Below, in pieces: positions 1 through 7,741 of a stretch of DNA of 64,000 nucleotides. A model generated the notes under the pieces. That model saw only the letters and a list, made by a program, of their open reading frames with translations. It had not been told where the DNA came from and made no database searches. Source of the stretch: UBA6522 sp965262365. GTDB lineage: Bacteria > Pseudomonadota > Gammaproteobacteria > Steroidobacterales > Rariloculaceae. The position numbers were made by a program, and so were the translations under genes. Position 1 is the stretch's first letter; every line of letters begins with the position of its first letter. Location of the stretch: positions 62,001-126,000 of the forward strand of contig OZ253541.1 in assembly GCA_965262365.1 (NCBI GenBank), written 5' to 3'.

Positions 1-2
1 AA

Positions 3-551
3 CCCGCGCTCTGCCCGACCGAGGATCAATTCTATGAGTTCTGCCGTATCAACAGGGAGTTGCGTATCGAGCGGAATGCCGAAGGAGGGGTGGCCGTCAT
101 GGGGCCGGCAGGATGGGAAACCGCCGAGAAAAACGCCGAGATCACGTTTCAGCTAAAGGGTTGGGCGACAAGGAACGGTACGGGCCGGGCGGTGGATTCT
201 TCCGCAGGGTACCTGCTTCCCAATGGAGCGATACGCTCGCCGGACGTGTCCTGGGTGAGGAACGAACGCCTGGCGTCCGTCACGCCCGAGCAGCGGTCGA
301 AATTTCTTCCGCTTTGCCCCGATTTCGTGATCGAGTTGCGATCGCCGACGGATGGGCTCGCCACGCTGCAGGACAAAATGGCCGAATACATGGCCAACGG
401 TACGGAACTCGGCTGGTTGATCGACCCGTTGAACCGGCAGGTGTTCGTGTACCGTCCTGGACTAGACGTCGAAGTGCTGGACACTCCGGACCATGTTTCG
501 GGTCATCCCCTGTTGGAGGGGTTTCACTTGGAGTTGGGGGAAGTCTGGTAG
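3..551 (+). CDS. Uma2 family endonuclease (DUF820), 5' end cut by window
   Basis: The reading frame is open from the first bases of the window, so the true start lies upstream; a TTG at 60 is only an internal alternative. The visible N-terminus (LCPTEDQFYEFCRINRELR) is typical of Uma2 proteins, where it is followed by the IER-N segment seen here. Further on are the family's SPDVSWV strand, PDFVIELRSP and a DKMAEYMANG helix. These belong to the PD-(D/E)XK fold, with D (SPDVSW), E (IELRSP) and K (DKM) as likely catalytic residues. Uma2 proteins are abundant in cyanobacteria and in some symbiont genomes; their role is unsettled. No partner gene is visible. Confidence 0.85.
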   Translation, partial: PALCPTEDQFYEFCRINRELRIERNAEGGVAVMGPAGWETAEKNAEITFQLKGWATRNGTGRAVDSSAGYLLPNGAIRSPDVSWVRNERLASVTPEQRSKFLPLCPDFVIELRSPTDGLATLQDKMAEYMANGTELGWLIDPLNRQVFVYRPGLDVEVLDTPDHVSGHPLLEGFHLELGEVW

Positions 552-606
552 AGCGCAGTCTCTTTACGGTACGAAGGACTGGCGGAACCAGTTCCGCATC
601 AGCTGA

Positions 607-780
607 ATCGGCACACGAAAAATTACGAAAGACTTACGAAACGCGAGGGCCCAGGACCTCGTAGATAACACGGCCCAATCCGTTTTCAAGCACCTGGACC
701 GGATCGAGGACAATCGGGCGGTTTTGGGGGTTCGCTGGATATGGGAACTGCTCCAGAACGCCCGTGACGCGGCAAGTACA
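607..780 (+). pseudogene. Remnant of a sacsin/HSP90-like ATPase (N-terminal HATPase segment)
   Basis: In frame +1 a stop at 604-606 is followed by an open stretch whose translation carries QDLVDNTAQSVFKHLDRIED and then RWIWELLQNARDAA. That is the N-box region of HATPase proteins of the sacsin-like, defence-associated type, with the Mg-coordinating Asn in LLQNARDA. Similarity stops soon after position 780, and the frame runs on into unrelated sequence overlapping the next gene. The G1 box (DxGxG) and everything downstream are absent. I read this as a deletion remnant. Whether it was once linked to the DUF4325 gene downstream is unknown. Confidence 0.6.
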
Positions 781-872
781 GATGGCGTGTGTATCCCGCG
801 AAACCTCTCGCACTGGCTGAAACTCCTCAATAGCTCGCACGAAGAGATGCAAGAAGCACTCACGCTGGTCGG

Positions 873-1487
873 GTGGAACAGTCGCCGGAGAGCGTGGCAT
901 CGGCTGTCCGGGAGGCGTTCGGCATCTCCCGGCAGGCCGTCAACGGGCATCTGCGGCGGCTGTGCCGGGAGGGAATTCTGGAGTGGTCGGGGCATACGCG
1001 GGCGAGGCAGTACCGGCTTGCTTCGTTGTCGTATTGGAGCAAGACGTTCCCGATGGAACCGGGGTTGGCCGAGGACGTCGAAGACTGGGTATGGGAGCAT
1101 CTCGACAGCGTTGCGGGGACAGCCGTGTTCATGAAGCTGAGGAATGAAACTCGCAGAACGACCAAGGAAGTGTTCGATCGTTTCCTTTCGGGGGACGACT
1201 ACGCGGTGACCGAAACTGTAGTGCCCGTGAGAGCCGTGCGCCACGGCGACGAGCAACTGGTGTCGCGTTCACAGGCCAAGAGATTGTTGGCGCGCGTGGA
1301 GCAATTCAGGACGGTGCGCCTGGATTTCATTCGCATAGACGCTATCGGGCCGGCCTTTGCGGACGAGATTTTCAGGGTTTTCGCGTTGCGGCATCCGGAC
1401 GTCGAACTGGTCGCGATCAACACGAACGCCGATGTCGAGCGAATGATTGCGCGTGCTAAAGGCAGTGCGCGTGCGGGTACCGCTTGA
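873..1487 (+). CDS. HTH-DUF4325 (STAS-like) protein lacking the usual central HATPase domain
   Basis: Residues about 10-50 form a winged helix (AFGISRQAVNGHLRRLCREG, then RARQYRL). The C-terminal third carries the DUF4325 signature: LVSRSQAKRLLARVEQF, LDFIRIDAIGPAFADEIFRVF split across two strands, and a final MIARA helix. Family members are usually around 330 residues, with a GHKL ATPase domain between these parts. Here WVWEHLDSVAG runs directly into GTAVFMKL-like sequence, which normally ends the ATPase domain, so some 130-150 residues appear deleted in frame. GTG 873 is chosen because the HTH begins just after it; there is no clear Shine-Dalgarno sequence. The protein could still bind DNA but should not bind ATP. 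Confidence 0.7.
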   Translation: MEQSPESVASAVREAFGISRQAVNGHLRRLCREGILEWSGHTRARQYRLASLSYWSKTFPMEPGLAEDVEDWVWEHLDSVAGTAVFMKLRNETRRTTKEVFDRFLSGDDYAVTETVVPVRAVRHGDEQLVSRSQAKRLLARVEQFRTVRLDFIRIDAIGPAFADEIFRVFALRHPDVELVAINTNADVERMIARAKGSARAGTA

Positions 1488-1547
1488 TAGCCGTTGGTGC
1501 CGCCCAGGGAGCCACCCGGCTCCAGGCGACGATGTGCATCGCCGGGA

Positions 1548-2375
1548 TCATATGTCCGGTTCCGGCGGCCTTCTCACCTTGATCCGCCAGTGTTTATCGC
1601 GTTCGACCACCGCCGCCGAAACGTCGCGCCCTGCGCCTTCCAACGGATCAAGTTCCACCCAAAAAGTCGCTCCACTCCGAGTCAGCGCCTCATGCAGTTC
1701 ACGGGTGCACTCACCGTAGCCCAACCGGTCGAGCAAATGCCCCAGCCGCTGCGCCACCGACCGCTCGAATGCTCCCGATAGCGCGGCCAGTCTGCCTGGG
1801 TCGATCCGCTGGCCGAGGTCCACGAGCACGGTGGCGATGTGGTCAAGGCCTACGGCGGCGCGCGGATAGCGCAACAGATCGAGGGCGGTCAGTTCGACAC
1901 TGGCGATCTTCATGTATCCGGTGTCCGTTTTGCGCTCATCGATTCCGCTCGCAACCGCCTCCATGTCCTTGCGGTATCGAAACACGATATTGGATCGTCC
2001 TGCCCGAATCGTCCCCAGTTGACGGTCCGTAATCACCTGGAATTCCATCACCGCTTGGTGGCTCGCCCCGTGCAGTTCCGCCGCCGTGAGCAAACCAACG
2101 TAGTACGGCCGATCCGAATGTTCCATCAGCGCATCGATGTACCATGACGGCGGCGGGGCGCCCCATCGGAGATATTGCGGCGGTACGATGACATAGAATC
2201 CGCGGCGCGGCTTGATCAGGTGCTTGCGCCGCTGCTGTCGCTCCGCTGCATCGAGAAGCGCGCCCGGACCGATCCCGAGCGCCGCCTGCGCCTCCGAGGC
2301 GGTGAACACCACCCGCCCTTCGGACAGTCGTTCCGTGACGTACGAGGAAAGCGCGGAACGCTTCTGATAGATCAT
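1548..2375 (-). CDS. Orphan AbiEi-type antitoxin / transcriptional regulator (type IV TA)
   Basis: The 275-residue protein starts with a winged-helix domain (FTASEAQAALGI, then RRGFYVIVPPQYLRWGAPPP). It continues with the AbiEi core (PYYVGLLTAAELHGASHQAV, FQVITDRQLGTI) and a conserved ASVELTALDLL helix. AbiEi antitoxins both neutralise the nucleotidyltransferase toxin AbiEii and repress their own promoter. Toxin genes normally lie directly downstream, but below 1548 there is no AbiEii frame on this strand, so the gene is an orphan. Two related palindromes in its leader (2385-2464) probably serve as its operator. Confidence 0.85.
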   Translation of the reverse strand: MIYQKRSALSSYVTERLSEGRVVFTASEAQAALGIGPGALLDAAERQQRRKHLIKPRRGFYVIVPPQYLRWGAPPPSWYIDALMEHSDRPYYVGLLTAAELHGASHQAVMEFQVITDRQLGTIRAGRSNIVFRYRKDMEAVASGIDERKTDTGYMKIASVELTALDLLRYPRAAVGLDHIATVLVDLGQRIDPGRLAALSGAFERSVAQRLGHLLDRLGYGECTRELHEALTRSGATFWVELDPLEGAGRDVSAAVVERDKHWRIKVRRPPEPDI

Positions 2376-2384
2376 AGTTTATTT

Positions 2385-2464
2385 TCCGTTTTAAACACGG
2401 ATTATTGAATATGATTGCTTTTTTTGTAAAGTAATTATGCGCTAATATCCGCTACAAACGCGGA
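2385..2464. promoter_or_regulatory. Two covarying 17-bp palindromes upstream of the AbiEi gene
   Basis: TCCGTTTTAAACACGGA (2385-2401) and TCCGCTACAAACGCGGA (2448-2464) share the plan TCCGN-7-NCGGA with a common AAAC core and are 63 bp apart start to start. Arm positions 5 and 13 change together (T/A to C/G), which keeps both sites palindromic. They lie 10-90 bp before the AbiEi start. AbiEi proteins are known to autoregulate through paired inverted repeats; assigning these sites to that role is inference. Confidence 0.6.
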
Positions 2465-2563
2465 CTATCCCATATGGTCAAAAACAGTCCCGAGACTGTC
2501 CGTCACGTGCCGCCAATCGAAGTATGTGGGCGCTACACTCGTCCTGACGCGGGGAACTTCCGG

Positions 2564-3757
2564 CTAGCCCGACTTCCACTCCTCTCCGGGCATGATCCGC
2601 CTCATGAACCCGTCGAATAGCGGCACGGTGAATGCGGTGTCGCCATGTCCCGGGCTCCACACCATGCCCTTTGCGATCAATTGGCTTCGCGTTGGGGCAA
2701 GCGATGTGACTTCTCTGCCCAACTGATCCGAGATCTCCCCGGAGCGATGCGGTCCCGCGCCGAGTTCGGCCATGGCCCTCAGGTATCGCTTTTCCAGTGG
2801 CGTAAGCCGATCGAAACGTACGCGGAAGAAGCTCGCGTCCAGGGTGGCCACTGCCGCCAGCGAGGCGGTTTCGACATCGTCGAGGTCGATCGGGGATTCA
2901 TCCGCAGCGTCCCATGCGTGTTTGCCCCACTCCTGCAGAAAATACGGGTAGCCGTGTGTCTCGGCGACAATGCGGTCCAGCGCGTCGGATTGGATTGCCA
3001 CGCCTTCGTCACGGGCCGGCTTCTCGATCGCGTATCTGGCCGCATCCGGCGGCAAAGGACCGACGTCCGGAAAATCGAACAGTCTCTCGGCGTAGGATTT
3101 GGCGTGTCCCATTCGGGCGCGCAATTGCGGCAGTCCGGCGCCGACCAGAACGACGGGAAGGCTGCGTTGCACGGTCCTGTGTAGGGCGGTTATCAACGAG
3201 GCGAGTTCGTCTTCCTCGACATACTGTAGTTCATCGACAAACACAACCAGCGCCGTCGCAGCTTCGCGGGCTGCCAGGCCGGCGACTACCAGCAATGCCT
3301 GAAGATCCTGTTCGAGGTCGCCGCTGTCCGCCAGGCCGGGTTCAGGCTCGAAATCAAGCGCGACTTCGATATCCTGATACTTGACCTTGAGCGCCCGCGC
3401 AAAGCCGGCAAGACCTCGAAGCGCTCGGGCCGCCAGTTCCTTCGCTCGCTCATTACGCGACAGCGTGAGGAGCGCGACTCTCAATTGCGGCGCGAGCATC
3501 GCCGGCAACGAGCGACCCTCCGGAGCTTCGACCCACAACGTAGTCATTCCACACGCATCCGCATCAGTTCGCATGCGACCGAGCAGGACGGTCTTGCCGA
3601 CCCCGCGCAACCCCACAAGCAACACGCTCTTGGCCGGTCGTCCGATACGCAGGCGCTTGAGGGCAACCGAGACTGCGCTGCTCAATTCGTCACGGCCGGC
3701 CAGTTCGGGCGGCGGCGATCCGGCGCCCGGCGCGTAGGGATTGCTTACTGGGTCCAT
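2564..3757 (-). CDS. AAA family ATPase (ORC/CDC6-like fold) with C-terminal winged helix
   Basis: I start at ATG 3757 (MDPVSNPYAP), which gives 397 residues. An upstream in-frame start would read through the inverted repeat at 3766-3824. Walker A is GLRGVGKTVLL (about 49-59), Walker B is VVFVDELQYV (171-180), and a sensor-like VGAGLPQLRARMG follows. Residues 318-390 look like a winged helix (LTPLEKRYLRAMAELG; SGEISDQLGREVTSLAP). This combination is typical of ORC/STAND-related P-loop ATPases of unknown function. The leader contains a long hairpin, and three further loci in this window carry pieces of the C-terminal region (4337-4442, 5838-6075, 7742-7905), so the family is prone to duplication and deletion here. 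Confidence 0.75.
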   Translation of the reverse strand: MDPVSNPYAPGAGSPPPELAGRDELSSAVSVALKRLRIGRPAKSVLLVGLRGVGKTVLLGRMRTDADACGMTTLWVEAPEGRSLPAMLAPQLRVALLTLSRNERAKELAARALRGLAGFARALKVKYQDIEVALDFEPEPGLADSGDLEQDLQALLVVAGLAAREAATALVVFVDELQYVEEDELASLITALHRTVQRSLPVVLVGAGLPQLRARMGHAKSYAERLFDFPDVGPLPPDAARYAIEKPARDEGVAIQSDALDRIVAETHGYPYFLQEWGKHAWDAADESPIDLDDVETASLAAVATLDASFFRVRFDRLTPLEKRYLRAMAELGAGPHRSGEISDQLGREVTSLAPTRSQLIAKGMVWSPGHGDTAFTVPLFDGFMRRIMPGEEWKSG

Positions 3758-3765
3758 GGCAGCAA

Positions 3766-3824
3766 TTATAGTGAACTTATCGTGGTTTATAAGATTTTTA
3801 TAAACCGGGATAAGTTCACTATAA
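3766..3824. repeat. 27-bp inverted repeat (hairpin) between ATPase and HigA-like gene
   Basis: Left arm 3766-3792 and right arm 3798-3824 are complementary at 25 of 27 positions, with a 5-nt spacer. Each arm starts TTATAGTGAACTTAT and ends GGTTTATAA. A second copy lies at 7908-7965. The repeat supplies the last codon and stop (TTA TAG) of the HigA-like gene and lies just before the ATPase start. It could be an operator, a terminator or the end of a mobile cassette. Confidence 0.85.
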
Positions 3825-4148
3825 CTGTTCGGCAACCTCCGAATCGAGCACCGCTTCGGCCCGCAACTTCAGCCCCAGCGCGCCGATGACCCTGAGAACG
3901 GTGCCCAACGTCGGATTGCGTTCTCCAGAAAGCGCCTTGTAGAGACTTTCACGGGACAGGCCAGCGTCGCATGCGACCTGTGACATGCCCTTGGCGCGGG
4001 CAATGTCCCCCAGCGCCCTGGCGATGAATGCGGCGTCGCCGTTGGCCTCCTCCATGCAAGCTTCCAGATACGCGGCCATTTCCTCCGGCGTGCGTAGGTG
4101 CTCGGCGACGTCGTACGATGAAGTAACGGTCTTGCGAACCTCGAACAT
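3819..4148 (-). CDS. HigA-like XRE antitoxin (COG3636 type), orphan
   Basis: This 109-residue protein has the profile of 'addiction module antidote' proteins: an N-terminal DVAEHLRTPEEMAAYLEACM segment, then an XRE helix-turn-helix (AKGMSQVACDAGLSRESLYKAL) and the typical tail NPTLGTVLRVIGALGLKLRAE. The last leucine codon and the stop come from the inverted repeat, so the extreme C-terminus may have been altered. The RelE/HigB-type toxin that normally precedes it is absent: upstream are only an operator-like palindrome (4155-4176) and an ATPase fragment. It is probably a stranded antitoxin. Confidence 0.85.
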   Translation of the reverse strand: MFEVRKTVTSSYDVAEHLRTPEEMAAYLEACMEEANGDAAFIARALGDIARAKGMSQVACDAGLSRESLYKALSGERNPTLGTVLRVIGALGLKLRAEAVLDSEVAEQL

Positions 4149-4154
4149 GCGCGA

Positions 4155-4176
4155 AATGTAGCCAGCAGGCTACATT
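4155..4176. promoter_or_regulatory. Perfect 9-bp palindrome upstream of the HigA-like gene
   Basis: AATGTAGCC (4155-4163) and GGCTACATT (4168-4176) are perfect inverted repeats separated by AGCA, ending 7 bp before the HigA-like start. XRE antitoxins usually repress their own promoter through such short palindromes. The assignment is inferred from position and symmetry. Confidence 0.6.
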
Positions 4177-4336
4177 CTGTCAATTTATGCCTCGCTTCCG
4201 CGGCATACGCCATCGATAGCGTGGTTTCCAAGGACTTGGCCAAGATGCACGACTCCAACTTGGGAACAGCAATTCGGGTGAGCGCCGCAGTATCGGTCAT
4301 ACTGCGCTCGGGCGTTTGGCCGCGGAGGCTACGGGA

Positions 4337-4442
4337 GGGTCAAATGTCGCTCTGAAAGCGGGATAGTCCGGTCGAAGCTTACCCGGAAAAAGCTTGTGTC
4401 GAGGGTGGTCACCGCTGTCAACGAGGATGACTTGTGGCGCAG
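4337..4442 (-). pseudogene. Diverged fragment of the AAA ATPase C-terminal region
   Basis: Minus-strand translation gives SSSLTAVTTLDTSFFRVSFD and a diverged remainder. This matches residues about 298-335 of the ATPase at 2564-3757 (ASLAAVATLDASFFRVRFD). No start, Walker motifs or C-terminus are present. It is the most diverged of the four copies. Confidence 0.6.
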
Positions 4443-4464
4443 TTCCGAGTCATTTTGGTTCTGG

Positions 4465-4749
4465 CTACTGTTGCATCCACAGCAAGAGCATTTCGTGCGC
4501 CAGCGAGGTGGCATAGCCCGCAATCGCCATCGTGGCGATGACGCAACCGGTGGCGATCCAGACAGTGGTTTCGATACGGCGGAGTCTGCGGTCCAGGTGA
4601 TCGATCCGGCCGTTGACCTGCTGAAATCCAAGTTGAATCCATCCAACGGCGGACTCTGGCGGTGACGCCGAATCGGGCGGTAGGGAATCGGTATCCCTTA
4701 TTGGGCCGGGCGTGTTTGGATCAGCCCGGTGCGGGTCAGGCCGCGACAT
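4465..4749 (-). CDS. Small membrane protein with coiled coil and one TM segment
   Basis: This 94-residue frame has a Pro/Asp-rich start, an amphipathic stretch (GFQQVNGRIDHLDRRLRRIE, heptad-like) and then one hydrophobic helix (TTVWIATGCVIATMAIAGYA). The layout resembles small XhlA/holin-associated or other coiled-coil membrane proteins, but I recognise no specific family. The opposite strand is also open over part of this stretch. The coherent coiled-coil/TM pattern favours this strand. Start choice is uncertain. Confidence 0.4.
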   Translation of the reverse strand: MSRPDPHRADPNTPGPIRDTDSLPPDSASPPESAVGWIQLGFQQVNGRIDHLDRRLRRIETTVWIATGCVIATMAIAGYATSLAHEMLLLWMQQ

Positions 4750-5220
4750 CTGTTGGTCTTCCCGTATGCGAAGTTTTTTCGACCACGCTCACAGAGTATA
4801 GGCGGCAAATTTCACGGTCCGAATCGCCTCGAACGGGAAATTTGCCATGAAACGCAACCTCGAGTTTATCATCGAACTTCTCCAGGAATGAGCGGACGAG
4901 GCTACTTCGTCGGCGAATGAGCCAATCAAGACCAGAAATGAGCTACAAGGCGACTGACCAGTCCGGTGCCGCCAGGCGACCATACTTCGACTGGCAGCGA
5001 ACCGGCTCGCTGGCGCCTTTCATCGTCGTCCAGGTCGCAGCCTGCCTGACCGAAACGTACGATGTCGAACTCGCGCCCATCAGAATGCGCTACCGGCGGG
5101 CTTACGGAAGCAGCGAAGGCGTCATCCGAATGCGTCTGCAGGGGCCGGAACCGTCCGGAAGGTCTACGGACCTTACATACACTTTCTGGGTGTCCCTCCC
5201 GCCCCGCTGTGGAGAATGGC
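4750..5220. other. 471-bp stretch without a recognisable gene
   Basis: Both strands have short open frames here, but none shows a family pattern. A 15-codon frame at about 4847-4891 (MKRNLEFIIELLQE) resembles the first residues of DUF2513 phage proteins and could be a decayed start. That is weak evidence. Confidence 0.4.
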
Positions 5221-5712
5221 ATGGACCGCCACCGGAACCGCGCTGATCACAGCCACACTCGGGACGGCGCGCGCAATCGGTTGATCGCCCGAACCGTTCT
5301 GTGGTCGTTGTGGCTGCCCGTCAGCGTTGAAGTCGTTTTTGCCGTCGGGGATTTCTCCTACGGCATCTACGACGATCGACCTCTGGAATTTTTCCTAACG
5401 ATAATCGTTTACTGGTTGCCGCTGATGTGGGTTCTGGGAATGCCGCTGACCATTGCCGTGCAGTTGATTTACCGCGTATCCGGCGCAAGCCGCGGGTCCG
5501 GGATATTGGCTTTCGCGGTGGCGGCGATCGCGGCGCCGATCTCGGTGTACGCTTATTTCCTCAGCGTGCCGCTGCCGAGTTTCCTGAACACCCTGTTTGG
5601 CGCAGCGCTTGCCTGGCTGGCGGCGGCGTTGCTGTGCGTGGGGATGATGATTCGCCGGGTCTTTCTCCGCGCGGCCGCCGGGAACGACCATGGGCGCAGG
5701 CCGGATGGTTAG
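5221..5712 (+). CDS. Hypothetical four-TM membrane protein
   Basis: From ATG 5221 the frame encodes 163 residues with four hydrophobic segments: around VLWSLWLPVSVEVVFAV, EFFLTIIVYWLPLMWVLGM, GILAFAVAAIAAPISVYAYF and LFGAALAWLAAALLCVGMM. The N-terminus is basic and His-rich (MDRHRNRADHSH). No family is recognised. Its neighbours are TA and ATPase debris. The frame is open further upstream, but that part is not hydrophobic and has no family pattern. Confidence 0.5.
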   Translation: MDRHRNRADHSHTRDGARNRLIARTVLWSLWLPVSVEVVFAVGDFSYGIYDDRPLEFFLTIIVYWLPLMWVLGMPLTIAVQLIYRVSGASRGSGILAFAVAAIAAPISVYAYFLSVPLPSFLNTLFGAALAWLAAALLCVGMMIRRVFLRAAAGNDHGRRPDG

Positions 5713-5837
5713 CCCTTCGGGGAAAAGCCGCCCGAATTGATCGAGGGGCGATAATCCTCGGTTGACGGCGCACGGGGCTTGAGCGGGCAGTGAACGATCG
5801 GGTCCCGTTCATCGAGACCTTGAGGGCGGAGGCGGGC

Positions 5838-6075
5838 AGATCGATCAGTTGGCTTCGCGTTGGAGCAAGCGATGTGACTTTGCGGCCCAACTGATCCGAA
5901 ATCTCCCCGGAGCGATGCGGTCCCGCGCCGAGCTCGGCCATGGCTCTCAGGTATCGCTTTTCCAGTGGCGTAAGCCGATCAAAACGTACGCGGAAGAAGC
6001 TCACGGCCAGGGTGGCCACTGCTGTCAGCGAGGCGGTTTCGACATCGTCAAGATCGATCGGCGATTCATTCGCGA
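5838..6075 (-). pseudogene. Fragment of the AAA ATPase C-terminal region
   Basis: Minus-strand translation reads ESPIDLDDVETASLTAVATL and continues through FFRVRFDRLTPLEKRYLRAM to GEISDQLGRKVTSLAPTRSQ. This is close to residues about 287-361 of the ATPase at 2564-3757. Nucleotide similarity starts near 5838 (CGATCAGTTGGCTTCGCG) and ends just before the DUF6088 promoter. There is no start, nucleotide-binding core or hairpin at this locus. Confidence 0.8.
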
Positions 6076-6130
6076 CGTAAAATGGTATTCTGTTCCTTCT
6101 ATTTCTGACACGCGACAGGAGATTCCGATC

Positions 6131-6727
6131 ATGCGCAGCCTCCCCAAGCGCATCATGGAGTATGCCGAAACCCTTCCGGAAGCGACGCCGCTGTGTCCGG
6201 CTGGCCTTCTTCACCTCGGCAACCGGGCAGCCATCGATCAGGCGCTGTCGCGTCTCGCCCGTTCGGGCAAGTTGATGCGGATCTGTCAGGGCGTCTACAT
6301 GCGCCCGAGGCAAACCCGTTTCGGGGAGTGTGCGCCGAGCGTCGGCAAGGCGCTCAGGTCTCTTGCCGCGCTCTGGGGCGAAACGATTGTTCCGTGCGGC
6401 GGCTCGGCCGCCAATTGCCTGGGATTGACCACGCAGAATCCGGTGCGCGCCGTTTATCTCACTTCCGGTCCCAATCGCCGGTTGCATTTTGGGGCGCTTG
6501 CGGTCGAGTTGCGTCATGCTCCGCGCTGGCAGCTCGCGGCCCCGCACCGCAAGGCGGGCGAGGTCATTCGCGCCCTCGCGTGGCTCGGCCCAGAAGAGGT
6601 CGAGGACAGCTTGGAGACGGTTCTACCGACGCTCTCCGAGGAAGATCTGAAGGAGCTTTCAGCCGTGCGGGCCATCATGCCCATCTGGATGGCTGAGCCC
6701 CTGAGCGCCCGCCTTTCGCATGGCTGA
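6131..6727 (+). CDS. DUF6088 family protein, antitoxin partner of AbiEii
   Basis: The 198-residue protein starts at ATG 6131 behind a good ribosome-binding site (CAGGAG). It has a winged-helix N-terminus (IDQALSRLARSGKLMRICQG, then VYMRPRQT) and a core like the AbiEi/DUF6088 group (IVPCGGSAANCLGLTTQNPV, YLTSGPNRRL). DUF6088 proteins typically precede AbiEii nucleotidyltransferases and are taken to be their type IV antitoxins. The stop lies inside the next gene: the two frames overlap by 8 bp, which indicates translational coupling. Confidence 0.85.
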   Translation: MRSLPKRIMEYAETLPEATPLCPAGLLHLGNRAAIDQALSRLARSGKLMRICQGVYMRPRQTRFGECAPSVGKALRSLAALWGETIVPCGGSAANCLGLTTQNPVRAVYLTSGPNRRLHFGALAVELRHAPRWQLAAPHRKAGEVIRALAWLGPEEVEDSLETVLPTLSEEDLKELSAVRAIMPIWMAEPLSARLSHG

Positions 6728-7739
6728 GACGCGCTACCAGGATTTACCGGAACTCGACCGTCGCGACGCCCTGGAGGTGGCGGAGCGCAACACCGGCTAC
6801 AAGGCGCATCTTCTGGAGAAAGACATCTGGGTCGTGGCCACGCTCGGCGTGCTGTTCGACGCACCATTCGGCGAGCATTTGGTTTTCAAGGGGGGCACGT
6901 CGCTGTCGAAGGTTTGGCGCGCGATCCGACGTTTCTCTGAAGATGTCGACATCACTTACGACATCCGCGCCTTCGCGCCGGACCTGGTGGCTGGAACCGG
7001 GGACGAAGCGCTGCCACCGACGCGTAGTCAGCAGAAACGCTGGACCCGCGCTATCCGCGCCCGGCTTGCCGAATGGGTCCAGGACCACGCCCGTCCCTAC
7101 GTCGAGGACAAACTCGCGCGCGACGGTTTTCCGGCGGACGTTCGCGCCGACGGGGACCGGCTTCATGTTGGATACGAGCCGCTGTTCGAGGAGGCGGGTT
7201 TCATGCGTCCCGAGGTCATGGTCGAGTTCGGCGCGCGGTCCACGGGTGAACCGAACAGGGTTTCGCCGGTCGGGTGCGACGCGGCAGCGCATCTGACCGA
7301 TCTCACTTTTCCCCGGGCTCGCCCAAACACCATGCTGGCGGAACGGACCTTCTGGGAAAAGGCTACCGCAATTTATGTCTACTGCCGCCAGGAAAGGCGC
7401 CGGGGCGAACGCCTGTCGCGGCACTGGCACGATCTTGCACGCCTCGACGAAGCCGGTATTGCGGCAAGTGCGCTGGCGGACCGGATGCTTGCCCTTTCAG
7501 TGGCCCGCCACAAGGCGATTTTCTTCGTCGAGAACGATGCCCGTGGCGAGCGCATCGACTACGCGGCGGCCGTCTCGGGTGGGCTGCAACTCGTGCCCTC
7601 CGGAGCCGCTCATCGAGTGCTGGCCGACGATTACGAAAGAATGCTGGCCGATGGCATGCTGCTCGACGAAAGTGAGCCGTTCGACGCGCTGATGGAGCGT
7701 TGCGCCGCAATCGAGGTCCGCGCTAACAAAAGGCAGTAA
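6720..7739 (+). CDS. AbiEii/AbiGii-family nucleotidyltransferase toxin
   Basis: The 339-residue protein has the AbiEii signature: KDIWVVATLGVLF (about 34-46), the nucleotidyltransferase motif FKGGTSLSKVW (56-66) and SEDVDITYD (73-81) with the metal-binding aspartates. A later ERTFWEKATAIYVYCRQE helix is also typical. Known AbiEii toxins transfer nucleotides to cellular RNA targets such as tRNA acceptor ends, and the cognate antitoxin blocks toxicity. With the overlapping DUF6088 gene this is the only complete type IV pair in the window and it looks intact. Confidence 0.9.
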   Translation: MAETRYQDLPELDRRDALEVAERNTGYKAHLLEKDIWVVATLGVLFDAPFGEHLVFKGGTSLSKVWRAIRRFSEDVDITYDIRAFAPDLVAGTGDEALPPTRSQQKRWTRAIRARLAEWVQDHARPYVEDKLARDGFPADVRADGDRLHVGYEPLFEEAGFMRPEVMVEFGARSTGEPNRVSPVGCDAAAHLTDLTFPRARPNTMLAERTFWEKATAIYVYCRQERRRGERLSRHWHDLARLDEAGIAASALADRMLALSVARHKAIFFVENDARGERIDYAAAVSGGLQLVPSGAAHRVLADDYERMLADGMLLDESEPFDALMERCAAIEVRANKRQ

Positions 7740-7741
7740 AG

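Noticed and set aside
113..664. Long + strand frame over the Uma2 gene
   Set aside because: It is the +1 shadow of the Uma2 frame, with no family pattern and an Arg/Gly-rich composition.
4847..4891. MKRNLEFIIELLQE as a DUF2513 relic
   Set aside because: Only about 14 codons resemble the family; too short to call a pseudogene.
4917..5246. Possible 109-codon gene
   Set aside because: No recognised pattern, no ribosome-binding site, and the opposite strand is equally open; left as unassigned region.
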